A stretch of 14,867 nucleotides of DNA from Clostridium sp. CAG:967 (lineage in GTDB: Bacteria; Cyanobacteriota; Vampirovibrionia; Gastranaerophilales; Gastranaerophilaceae), in NCBI GenBank assembly GCA_000433095.1, contig HF991447.1, positions 8,109-22,975 on the forward strand. The letters are read 5' to 3'. This document shows, piece by piece, positions 7,389 to 13,616 of this stretch. The stretch's first letter is position 1. Each line of letters opens with the position of its first letter. Under the pieces are notes generated by a model. It ran no database searches. It was given only the letters and a program-made list of their open reading frames with translations, and was not told where the DNA came from. Position numbers and translations under genes: made by a program.

Positions 7389-7399
7389 TATTTAATAAT
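7371..7399 (+). promoter_or_regulatory. Possible promoter for the Xre gene
   Basis: TTGATT (7371-7376) and TAATAA (7394-7399) are 17 nt apart. Transcription would then begin at or next to the ATG at 7406, giving a leaderless mRNA, which would fit the lack of any ribosome site upstream of that gene. The -10 is weak, and TATACT at 7378-7383 is an alternative -10 without a good -35. It interleaves with the leftward promoter. Confidence 0.35.
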
Positions 7400-7405
7400 A
7401 ATAAA

Positions 7406-7615
7406 ATGAATATAAAAGCATTAGGATTAAATATTAAAGCTGAAAGAAACAGAAAAGATTTATCACAGGCAGAATTAGCTGAAAAAGTAGATTTAAGTAC
7501 AACATCTATTACTGCAATTGAAAAGGGGCGACAAATTCCTAATGCCATAAATTTATATCTGATAGCTAAAGTTCTTGAAGTTGATATAAACGAACTCTTT
7601 AAAGGTGTAGATTAA
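7406..7615 (+). CDS. Xre-family helix-turn-helix transcriptional regulator
   Basis: A 69-aa single-domain DNA-binding protein of the Cro/C1 (Xre, HTH_3) type. The helix-turn-helix lies at about residues 19-41 (LSQAELAEKVDLSTTSITAIEKG), followed by the usual IPNAINLYLIAKVLEVDINELF tail; it has no sensory domain. It is probably a dimeric repressor of itself and of the divergent 61-aa gene, given the paired palindromes between them. The sequence before the ATG (TTAATAATAATAAA) has no Shine-Dalgarno, unlike most genes here, so the mRNA may be leaderless or poorly translated. Its TAA stop overlaps the ruvA TAA stop on the opposite strand. A solitary small Xre protein like this could also belong to a toxin-antitoxin pair, but no toxin is seen. 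Confidence 0.9.
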   Translation: MNIKALGLNIKAERNRKDLSQAELAEKVDLSTTSITAIEKGRQIPNAINLYLIAKVLEVDINELFKGVD

Positions 7616-8229
7616 ACCGACAAAATCTTCAATGCTTCTTTTAAGATTTCCTCAGCTGATGCTTTATCATTAAGCACAACAAGCGCCTTTGATATTGCAC
7701 TTTGGATTTCTGCTCTCTCGTATCCGAGCGATACCAGTACCATTTGTGCATCCTCAACTGCCCTGTCATCAATATTCGCAGGCGTAATAGATGTAATCCT
7801 AATCGGCTCTTTGGTTTGATAATTCATTAACTTGTCTTTTAATTCCAATATAATCTTTTGAGCAAGCTTAGGTCCGACACCTTTTGCTCTTGTAATCTCT
7901 TTATAATTCCCGTCTATTACAAAGCCGATTAGCTCAGAAGATGCAAATTCATCAAGAAGTGTCAGTGCCATTTTGGAACCTACACCCGAAACTGAAGTCA
8001 AAATATTAAATATATCCCTGTCTTCTTTGTGCAAAAATCCGCAAAGGCTCATTTTATCTTCTCTGTGCAAAAGAACAGTATAAATCTTTGTTTCGCCTTC
8101 TGCAATTTCATTAAAATCACGTGCCGTGACCTCAAGAAGATAACCAATTCCAAAAGCTTCAACAGTAACGTATGCACCCTTTGATGTGTTGGATTTGTTA
8201 GCTAAAATACCTTTTATATAATCGTACAT
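7612..8229 (-). CDS. ruvA: Holliday junction branch migration protein RuvA
   Basis: A 205-aa RuvA, the tetrameric protein that holds a four-way DNA junction and loads the RuvB motor during recombination repair. Domain I is an OB-fold (1-65, MYDYIKGILANK... then VLLHREDKMSLCGF). Domain II has the paired helix-hairpin-helix DNA-binding motifs LTSVSGVGSKMALTLL (77-92) and ITRAKGVGPKLAQKII (112-127). The flexible linker is about 140-155 and the C-terminal RuvB-contact domain is 156-205 (VEDAQMVLVSLGY..., then ASAEEILKEALKIL). Length and domain order are normal. The ATG overlaps the dnaA stop as TAATG, with AAGGGAG upstream inside dnaA, indicating coupled translation. ruvB is not in the window. 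It is the last gene of the five-gene operon. Confidence 0.97.
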   Translation of the reverse strand: MYDYIKGILANKSNTSKGAYVTVEAFGIGYLLEVTARDFNEIAEGETKIYTVLLHREDKMSLCGFLHKEDRDIFNILTSVSGVGSKMALTLLDEFASSELIGFVIDGNYKEITRAKGVGPKLAQKIILELKDKLMNYQTKEPIRITSITPANIDDRAVEDAQMVLVSLGYERAEIQSAISKALVVLNDKASAEEILKEALKILSV

Positions 8230-9611
8230 TACTGCTCCCTTAAAGTTCTTCTGATTACTGAAATATCCTGGTCAAGATTTTTGTTTGTTTTTAAATCATC
8301 TCTGATTTTTTCGTAAGAATAAAGCATTGTTGTGTGTTTTTTCTTAAAATATTCTGCTATGCTTTCAAAACTTTTTTGCGTAAGTTCACGTGAAAGATAA
8401 ACCGCAACATGGCGGGCAGAAGATACCCTTTGATTTCTTGCGGAACTTAAAAAATCAGCAATTGAAACTCCGTAATATTCACCTGTCGCCTTTGCTACTT
8501 TTTCTATCGTAATTTCCTGTTTCATAGCCTCGCAGTTAAGGACTTTCTTTGCAAAGTCCAGTGTCAAATCAGTCTTTTCAATATCTGCATAAGCGCTTAC
8601 TTTGTTAAATGCGCCTTCAATCTCTCTGACATTGCTCACATAATTTTTTGCAATATATTCAAAAACATCAAAATCAGCTTTTATTCCTGCCATATCAGCA
8701 AGATTTTTCAAAATAGCAACACGTGTTTCAAAATCCGGAGGCGTAATGTCAACCATAAGCCCCATTTCAAAACGTGTTCTCAATCTGTCGGGAAGTGTCG
8801 GAATATCTTTCGGAAGCCTGTCAGATGTTATTACAATCTGTTTGTTGTTGTTGTGCAGACTATCAAAAGTATGGAAAATTTCTTCCATAGTGTAAGTTTT
8901 GCTTTCCAAAAACTGAATGTCATCAATCAACAGAACATCAACATTTCTGTATTTTTGACGAAATTTGTCCATACGGGTGTTTCTGTCGTTTCCGCCGCAT
9001 TGAATGTTTTTAATCAGCTCATTTACATACTCTTCTGTTTTAATATATTTAACACGCAATTTCGGTTTATTAAAGATTACATAATGACCTATAGCCTGCA
9101 TAAGGTGGGTTTTTCCAAGCCCTGATGCTCCGTATATAAATAACGGATTATATTTTTTAGCAGGGTTTTGAGCTACAGTAAATGCAGCGGCGTGGGCAAA
9201 TCTGCTGTTTTCACCTACTACAAAGTTTGAAAATTTATATTTTAAATTAAGATTTGCTGATGACTGCATCTGGGCAAGGTTATCAACAAGTTTGCTTTCT
9301 TCTGTTTCAGGCAAAGCTCTTTTAGCTTTTTGAAGTTCTTTTTTCTTTTCTTTCTGGTATCGTTCTGCAAACTCCTCATCGTACAGAATACTATAGCTTA
9401 TACCTTGTCCGTAAGCATTTTTTAAAGCATCAAGTATTTTGCTGTCATGCTGAGACTTAATTGCCTGAGGAGCAAGTGCATGAGCAGTAATAAGCGTTAA
9501 CACATTACCGTCAAAAGCAGAAGCTTCCAACGGCTCTATCCACATTTTAAAAGTAGGGACTGTTTGCGCAAGCTCCTCTTTTGCTTTACTCCAAATTTCT
9601 TTTTCATTCAT
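8229..9611 (-). CDS. dnaA: Chromosomal replication initiator DnaA
   Basis: A 460-aa DnaA, the AAA+ ATPase that binds DnaA boxes and opens the origin. Domain I is about 1-80 (IWSKAKEEL...PTFKMWIEPLEA). A short Lys/Glu-rich domain II linker is about 83-120. Domain III has Walker A GASGLGKT (161-168), Walker B VLLIDD (226-231), box VII RLRTRFEMGL (276-285) and the sensor 2 region SNVREIEGAFNK (326-337). Domain IV (about 365-460) carries the DNA-binding helix ARHVAVYLSREL and the signature region, which reads FKKKHTTMLYSYEKI instead of the usual FGG(R/K)DHTTV...: it is one residue shorter and lacks the conserved Asp. The ATG at 9611 has no Shine-Dalgarno. The gene sits in an operon between an RNA methyltransferase and ruvA rather than beside dnaN. 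Confidence 0.97.
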   Translation of the reverse strand: MNEKEIWSKAKEELAQTVPTFKMWIEPLEASAFDGNVLTLITAHALAPQAIKSQHDSKILDALKNAYGQGISYSILYDEEFAERYQKEKKKELQKAKRALPETEESKLVDNLAQMQSSANLNLKYKFSNFVVGENSRFAHAAAFTVAQNPAKKYNPLFIYGASGLGKTHLMQAIGHYVIFNKPKLRVKYIKTEEYVNELIKNIQCGGNDRNTRMDKFRQKYRNVDVLLIDDIQFLESKTYTMEEIFHTFDSLHNNNKQIVITSDRLPKDIPTLPDRLRTRFEMGLMVDITPPDFETRVAILKNLADMAGIKADFDVFEYIAKNYVSNVREIEGAFNKVSAYADIEKTDLTLDFAKKVLNCEAMKQEITIEKVAKATGEYYGVSIADFLSSARNQRVSSARHVAVYLSRELTQKSFESIAEYFKKKHTTMLYSYEKIRDDLKTNKNLDQDISVIRRTLREQ

Positions 9612-9623
9612 AAAAACATTTTA

Positions 9624-10370
9624 CTATAAAAATAATTTGTATAAAACAACCGCACAGGAAACTGACAAGTTTAACGACTCAACAGAAGATGCCATTTCAA
9701 TTTTCACACTGTCTGTAGAAAACCCTATCATCTCATCCGAAAGCCCGTCGGCTTCCGAGCCGAACATTACAAGAAGCGGCAATTGAGCTTTAAAATCTTT
9801 TAAATAACTTGAAGCATGCGGCAGAGTAGCAACACAGTTAAAACCTGCGAAATATTTTTGTAATTCGTCAAAACTTTCAATATAAACAACGGGAATTTTC
9901 CACAAATTTCCGACAGATGAACGGACACACTTAGGATTATAAATATCTGCGCATTCCCTGCCGTAAAGCACCAACGCCTCAGCCCCAAATGCCGTTGAAG
10001 TCCTTAATATTGTACCGAGATTACCCAAATCCTTTACGTTTTCGAGAAGTACAACTTTTTTTGCATTCTTTAAATCATTAACACTATAAGTCTTTTTTAG
10101 CGCAACAGCAACCGCATCAGGCGGACTGTCTGTTGTTGAAACTTTTTTTAAAACAGCTTCATTTGTAACAATAGCTTTTTCACCGAGAAAACCGTATCTT
10201 TTTTCATCTGAAACAAAAGCATACTCAATATCAACTCCCGCTTCATACGCTTCTGAAATACATTTAAAACCTTCAAGCAAAAATTTATTTTCTTTATCCC
10301 GATATTTTTTCTGCTGAAGTTTTACTGTTTCTTTTACCAGATCATTATTTACGCTTGTGATTTCCTGCAT
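9624..10370 (-). CDS. SpoU/TrmH-family RNA 2'-O-methyltransferase
   Basis: A 248-aa SPOUT-fold enzyme that transfers a methyl group from SAM to a ribose 2'-OH in rRNA or tRNA. The N-terminal substrate-binding domain spans about 1-95 (FLLEGFKCISEAYEAG, then VLKKVSTTDSPPDAVAV). The trefoil-knot domain spans about 103-248, with motif 1 NLGTILRTSTAFG (117-129, including the catalytic-type N117 and R123), motif 2 MFGSEADGLS (202-211) and motif 3 IEMASSVESLNLSVSCAV (224-241). This two-domain layout fits RlmB/TsnR-like 23S rRNA enzymes, but the target nucleotide cannot be assigned. I start it at the ATG at 10370 (GAGG 9 nt upstream) rather than at a TTG five codons earlier that lies in the ribosome site. 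It begins 1 nt after the M24 aminopeptidase stop and ends 12 nt before dnaA. Confidence 0.93.
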   Translation of the reverse strand: MQEITSVNNDLVKETVKLQQKKYRDKENKFLLEGFKCISEAYEAGVDIEYAFVSDEKRYGFLGEKAIVTNEAVLKKVSTTDSPPDAVAVALKKTYSVNDLKNAKKVVLLENVKDLGNLGTILRTSTAFGAEALVLYGRECADIYNPKCVRSSVGNLWKIPVVYIESFDELQKYFAGFNCVATLPHASSYLKDFKAQLPLLVMFGSEADGLSDEMIGFSTDSVKIEMASSVESLNLSVSCAVVLYKLFL

Positions 10371-10371
10371 A

Positions 10372-11892
10372 TTACAAAACCTCAAATTCTTTCAGCCATT
10401 CTTTTTCCTGCTCTGTTAACATTGAAAAATCAATTAATTTTTTCTCGTAATTCATATTAACAAACGAAGTTATTTTACTGTCCTTCATATAACACGAATT
10501 TTCAAGCCTTACCCCGAAATGTTTTTCGTTGTAAAGTCCCGGCTCAATAGTAAAACACATATTATCTTTTATCTCTGCTTTTGCAATTTCGTTTTTGCTC
10601 AAATTAGGCGGATATTCATGAACATTTATACCAATACCATGCCCGAGCCCATGATTAAACTCAAACCCTTCAATCTCGTTTTTGGAATATATATCCCTTG
10701 CAAGAGCATCAATCTCATAACCTGTTTTAAAGTTCGAATTGTAAGCATTTAAAAACATTTTTAAAACCGTTGTGTATACACGTTTTTGAAGTTCTGAGGG
10801 TTTTCCTTTTACAAAAACCCTTGTAATATCCGTAGCAAGTCCCTGTTCATAGTAAGCTCCACAGTCAATCAAAACAAGACTGCCATCTTCCAAAACCTCA
10901 TCTTTTGAGCATTTTGAATAATGCGCAAGAGCTGAATTTCTATCCTTTGCAACAATTGATTTAAAACTCAAACTCTTTGCTCCGAAACGTTTAAATTCTT
11001 TTTCAAGCTGTTGTGCAATATCGTATTCTGAAATATTATCGTTGTTTTCAATATAATCTCTTATAGCCTTTACTGCCATATCGGTTCTTTTGAATGCTTC
11101 TTTATAATGAGCAATTTCATCATCTGTTTTTACCGATTTCATAAGCTTTATCGGGCTGTCATCAAGAACTTTAGCCTTACTACCGATTAATTCAAAGTCA
11201 TAAGCATTAATCGTTGATTTATCCACAAAAATATTTCCCTGATAACTTTCAACAAAATCATCAATATCATCCAGTAAACGTGCTCTATCGTGTATGATTA
11301 CAGCTTTCCCCTGAATTTTGCTTGAATAATTTTGTGAAAAATCTCTTAAATTAAAAAGATAAGAAACTTCTTCCAAATTTGTAATTAATACAGCACCGTC
11401 GTAATCTATGCCTTTAACCTTTTCTTCAACAGGAACAGCGTCAACAAAAACCACATTTGAGCCGTCATAGCAAACCGCCTGTTCTATCGGATCAGTATCA
11501 AAATATTTTAATTGCAGCCCTTTATCCTGCAAATACTCCACTCTTTTTTGAGAATTTTTCTTTGAAAATACCCCCAAAGTTTCATCAGAAGGTATTTTTT
11601 TAACAAGTTCATCAAGAAAAACCTGTCCTGTTTGCAGCTTTACTACAGTTACAATATTATGGTCAACTTCCTGATCTGCCTGAATATGATATCTTCCGTC
11701 AACAAAAAGATAAATTGCATTAGGCGTAACAAGAACATCGCCCGTAGAGCCCGAAAAACCGGTCAAAAAATAACGTGAATTTTCCTCAAGAGGTGTATAC
11801 TCTACAAGATATTTATTAGTAGAGTTTACAAGAAGATAATTAACTCCCTGCTCTTTCATAAATTCACGTATTTTCTTAACCGCTTCATTCAT
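10372..11892 (-). CDS. M24 family metallopeptidase, Xaa-Pro aminopeptidase (PepP-like)
   Basis: A 506-aa cytosolic metalloprotease that removes an N-terminal residue preceding proline. It has the long form of the family: two creatinase-like N-terminal domains (about 1-140 and 145-250) and a C-terminal pita-bread catalytic domain (about 260-490). The five dinuclear-metal ligands are all present: D343 (LIDCGAYYEQG), D355 (ATDITRVF), H418 (HGLGHGIGINVHE), E450 (FTIEPGLY) and E464 (GVRLENS). The N-terminal YFLTGFSGSTGDVLV segment is typical of the eukaryote-like long aminopeptidase P group. The start overlaps the ppiC stop as TAATG, with ACAGGT upstream. It sits between ppiC and the RNA methyltransferase in the dnaA operon, with ppiC making a proline-related pair. 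Confidence 0.93.
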   Translation of the reverse strand: MNEAVKKIREFMKEQGVNYLLVNSTNKYLVEYTPLEENSRYFLTGFSGSTGDVLVTPNAIYLFVDGRYHIQADQEVDHNIVTVVKLQTGQVFLDELVKKIPSDETLGVFSKKNSQKRVEYLQDKGLQLKYFDTDPIEQAVCYDGSNVVFVDAVPVEEKVKGIDYDGAVLITNLEEVSYLFNLRDFSQNYSSKIQGKAVIIHDRARLLDDIDDFVESYQGNIFVDKSTINAYDFELIGSKAKVLDDSPIKLMKSVKTDDEIAHYKEAFKRTDMAVKAIRDYIENNDNISEYDIAQQLEKEFKRFGAKSLSFKSIVAKDRNSALAHYSKCSKDEVLEDGSLVLIDCGAYYEQGLATDITRVFVKGKPSELQKRVYTTVLKMFLNAYNSNFKTGYEIDALARDIYSKNEIEGFEFNHGLGHGIGINVHEYPPNLSKNEIAKAEIKDNMCFTIEPGLYNEKHFGVRLENSCYMKDSKITSFVNMNYEKKLIDFSMLTEQEKEWLKEFEVL

Positions 11893-12176
11893 TAATTTTT
11901 ACCTGTTAATTGGATTAAATGCCACCCGAACTGAGTTTGAACAGGTTCAGATACTTCACCGATTTTTTCCATAGCAAAAACAGCATCTTCAAAAGGTTTA
12001 ACCATCATGCCTTTGCCGAAAAATCCTAAATCACCGCCGTTTTGACCTGAAGGACATAAAGAAACTTCTTCAGCTGCAACTTCAAACGGTTTTCCTGCTC
12101 TGATTTCTTCTAACAAGCTTTTAGCTTCGTCTTCTGTTTTTACAAGAATATGACTTGCTCTAACTTCATTTGTCAT
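11892..12176 (-). CDS. ppiC: Parvulin-type peptidyl-prolyl cis-trans isomerase
   Basis: A 94-aa single-domain parvulin, almost the same length as E. coli PpiC, catalysing cis/trans isomerisation of prolyl bonds in protein folding. The parvulin pattern is clear: ASHILVKTEDEA (7-18) with catalytic-site H9, CPSGQNGGDLGFFGKGMMVKPF (41-62), and TQFGWHLIQL (81-90) with H86. There is no signal peptide or membrane anchor, so it is cytosolic, unlike the larger PrsA or SurA chaperones. AAGGAG lies 7 nt before the ATG. It is the first gene of the operon ppiC, M24 peptidase, SpoU methylase, dnaA, ruvA, so control at its promoter should influence the level of the replication initiator. Confidence 0.95.
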   Translation of the reverse strand: MTNEVRASHILVKTEDEAKSLLEEIRAGKPFEVAAEEVSLCPSGQNGGDLGFFGKGMMVKPFEDAVFAMEKIGEVSEPVQTQFGWHLIQLTGKN

Positions 12177-12207
12177 AAAAAAACTCCTTATTTAATCTAC
12201 ATAGACT

Positions 12208-12236
12208 AAGCTAGCATAAAACCATAAGCTTTTCAA
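12208..12236 (-). promoter_or_regulatory. Promoter for the ppiC-dnaA-ruvA operon
   Basis: On the minus strand TTGAAA (12236-12231) is followed after 17 nt by TAGCTT (12213-12208), preceded by TGC (extended -10). The -10 hexamer is weak but the context, TTTTATGC before the -10, is the same as at the gatC promoter. It lies about 30 nt before the ppiC ATG. Confidence 0.45.
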
Positions 12237-12252
12237 TAAGAACTCAGGCAAT

Positions 12253-12286
12253 AAAAAGACTTGTCCTGCGGGAGGCTTGACAAGTC
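12253..12286 (-). terminator. Orphan intrinsic terminator, minus strand
   Basis: GACTTGTC (12258-12265) and GACAAGTC (12279-12286) form a perfect 8-bp stem with a 13-nt loop. Reading on the minus strand the stem is followed by UUUUUAUU, a standard Rho-independent terminator. No protein gene lies upstream on that strand, so it probably ends a non-coding transcript. The loop reads AAGCCUCCCGCAG on the minus strand, a C-rich anti-Shine-Dalgarno-like sequence. Confidence 0.65.
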
Positions 12287-12488
12287 GTTGCATATCAAAC
12301 ATAGAGTTTGTTTTTTATATTTAATCGTACATAGTATCGTGTAAATCTTTTTTAGGGTATAAGCCTGTTATATTTTAAACCAAACCGCTAAAGAAAAAAT
12401 CTTATCGCAACCCCGAAAAAGTGCCTGGATATAACAAGCTTATGTATATATAATAACGTCTTTTTCATGCCATTTCACCACTCCCGAG
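12253..12488 (-). ncRNA. Candidate structured non-coding RNA in the ppiC/tRNA gap
   Basis: This is the main content of the 428-nt protein-free gap between ppiC and tRNA-Gly. On the minus strand, CUCGGGAG (12488-12481) can pair with CUCCCGCAG (12274-12266) as an 8-bp closing helix with one bulged C. Inside it, 12443-12429 and 12373-12359 form a 15-position helix with one mismatch. The transcript would end at the intrinsic terminator at 12253-12286, giving about 235 nt. The 3' strand of the closing helix lies wholly in the terminator loop, so the two form either a pseudoknot or alternatives. I do not recognise the family; 6S RNA is one option by size and rod-like layout. It lacks the RNase P, SRP and tmRNA signature sequences. 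The promoter is unclear (TATAAA around 12510 is possible). Only a 26-codon ORF is present. Confidence 0.45.
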
Positions 12489-12568
12489 AATAAGTTTTGC
12501 TTAAATTTTCTAACAATTTATAACTAACTCTTAAGAATTATTTTTACAAAATAATTTTATTTCAGCTA

Positions 12569-12596
12569 TTGCAAAATATTTTTTTTATATTATATT
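12569..12596 (+). promoter_or_regulatory. Promoter for tRNA-Gly
   Basis: TTGCAA (12569-12574) and TATATT (12591-12596) are 16 nt apart, and the tRNA 5' end lies 8 nt after the -10 box. The surrounding T-rich DNA is typical of this genome, so box choice is uncertain. Confidence 0.45.
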
Positions 12597-12604
12597 AAAG
12601 GTAT

Positions 12605-12677
12605 GCGGAAGTAACTCAATGGCTAGAGTCCCTGCCTTCCAAGCAGGTTGTTGCGAGTTCGAGTCTCGTCTTCCGCT
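12605..12677 (+). tRNA. tRNA-Gly (anticodon UCC)
   Basis: A complete 73-nt cloverleaf. The acceptor arms GCGGAAG and CTTCCGC pair over 7 bp, with U as discriminator base, as in bacterial glycine tRNAs. The anticodon stem CCTGC/GCAGG closes the loop CTTCCAA, giving anticodon UCC, which reads GGA and GGG codons. The T arm is GCGAG-TTCGAGT-CTCGT. The 3' CCA is not encoded and must be added post-transcriptionally. A run of T follows the acceptor arm directly, so the transcript probably terminates there. Confidence 0.97.
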
Positions 12678-12714
12678 TTTTTTATATCTTATTGTCGTAT
12701 TGTTTTTATTTTTC

Positions 12715-12723
12715 TGTTATACT
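12715..12723 (+). promoter_or_regulatory. Extended -10 promoter for mscS-rlmH
   Basis: TGT directly precedes TATACT (12718-12723), an extended -10 element with no good -35 at 17 nt. It lies about 40 nt before the mscS ATG and after the T-run of the tRNA, so the two are separate transcripts. Confidence 0.5.
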
Positions 12724-12761
12724 AGCATTGCAATGATAATTTTTATTGATTAGGAGATATT

Positions 12762-13616
12762 ATGCTTGACAATTTACTGATTAATGCAGATAAAATTGAT
12801 AAAATTTTTGCGACTTTTAAAGTTAGTCTTATTTTAGGAACAATAATTAACTTAATTATTATCTTTGTCCTGTTTAAATTAACTGATTTATTTATTAACA
12901 AGTTGAAAAATAAATTTGTATCTAACGAAAATTCCGCAACTATAGTTCATATTTTCCCTATTCTTGAAAGAGTAATTAAATCACTAATTATCTTTTTTAT
13001 TGTTGCATCATTCTTACAAAGTCAGGGGTATTCATTAACATCGCTGATAGCAGGTTTCGGAATTACAGGTTTGGCAGTAGGCTTTGCTGCACAGCAAACT
13101 ATCGCTTCAATGTTCGGAACACTGGGAATTTTGACTGACAAAGTTTATAAAACAGGTGATTACATCAGAGTTAACAACTTTGAGGGAACTGTTGAAAATA
13201 TAAGTCTTCGTTCTACAAAAATTCGTTCATTAGACCACTTTGTAGTATCTATACCTAACAGCGTAATTGCATCAAATATCGTAGAAAACATTTCAAAAGC
13301 AAAAAAAAGACGAATAAATACAACTTTCGGAATAACTTACGATACTGACAACGAAAAAATAAAAACAGCTGTTGAAATAATTAAAAATATTGCAAAAACA
13401 AGAGGTGATATACATAACGATTATACTGTAAATATTGATGCTCTTGACAGCAGCTCTATTAATATAAGGTTAATAGCGTATGTAAAAACAAATTCAGCTA
13501 TTGAACTTGCAAAAGTGAAAAGTGAAATATATTTCGAAGCAATAAAACAATTCCGTGAAGCAAGTATTGATTTTGCTTTCCCTTCAACTACAGTTTATAT
13601 GGCTAAAGACGAATAA
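12762..13616 (+). CDS. mscS: Small-conductance mechanosensitive channel MscS family
   Basis: A 284-aa channel of the same size as E. coli MscS, a homoheptamer in the inner membrane that opens under membrane tension to release solutes in hypo-osmotic shock. TM1 lies at about 18-40, TM2 at about 67-86, and pore-lining TM3 at about 91-122 with the Gly/Ala-rich IAGFGITGLAVGFAAQQ stretch. The beta domain follows (ILTDKVYKTGDYIRVNNFEG, then VSIPNSVI with the PN motif at 165-166). The C-terminal alpha-beta vestibule domain extends to the end. AGGAG lies 5 nt before the ATG. The stop overlaps the start of rlmH as TAATG, so the two genes form a coupled pair. Confidence 0.95.
   Translation: MLDNLLINADKIDKIFATFKVSLILGTIINLIIIFVLFKLTDLFINKLKNKFVSNENSATIVHIFPILERVIKSLIIFFIVASFLQSQGYSLTSLIAGFGITGLAVGFAAQQTIASMFGTLGILTDKVYKTGDYIRVNNFEGTVENISLRSTKIRSLDHFVVSIPNSVIASNIVENISKAKKRRINTTFGITYDTDNEKIKTAVEIIKNIAKTRGDIHNDYTVNIDALDSSSINIRLIAYVKTNSAIELAKVKSEIYFEAIKQFREASIDFAFPSTTVYMAKDE

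Noticed and set aside
7406..7615. Xre protein as the antitoxin of a toxin-antitoxin pair
   Set aside because: The neighbours are the 61-aa divergent protein and ruvA. Neither looks like a known toxin (HigB, HipA, RelE or Fic), and Xre toxin-antitoxin genes are normally co-directional and overlapping.
9536..11227. Scattered DnaA-box-like 9-mers: CTATCCACA (9536), TTTTCCACA (9896), TTATCCACA (11219)
   Set aside because: They are single, hundreds of bases apart and each lies inside a coding frame. There is no cluster and no AT-rich unwinding element beside them, so this is not an origin.
12296..12316. CAAAC/GTTTG hairpin followed by T6 on the plus strand
   Set aside because: The stem is only 5 bp and AT-rich, and no plus-strand transcript lies upstream. 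It is more likely chance or part of the ncRNA.
12386..12466. 26-codon minus-strand ORF (MKKTLLYIHK...) with GGGAG about 12 nt upstream
   Set aside because: It is very short, its spacing is poor, and it lies inside the candidate ncRNA. I cannot tell it from a chance ORF, so I did not list it as a gene.
12455..12485. Sequence resembling the 5' half of a tRNA-Leu (GGGAGTGGTGAAATGGCA, minus strand)
   Set aside because: There is no T arm with TTCGA, no anticodon arm and no matching 3' half before the terminator, so no tRNA, split tRNA or tmRNA can be built.
12530..12535. A third CTTAAG palindrome, upstream of the candidate ncRNA
   Set aside because: A lone 6-mer without the 21-bp partner is expected by chance in AT-rich DNA and is not good evidence of an Xre site.
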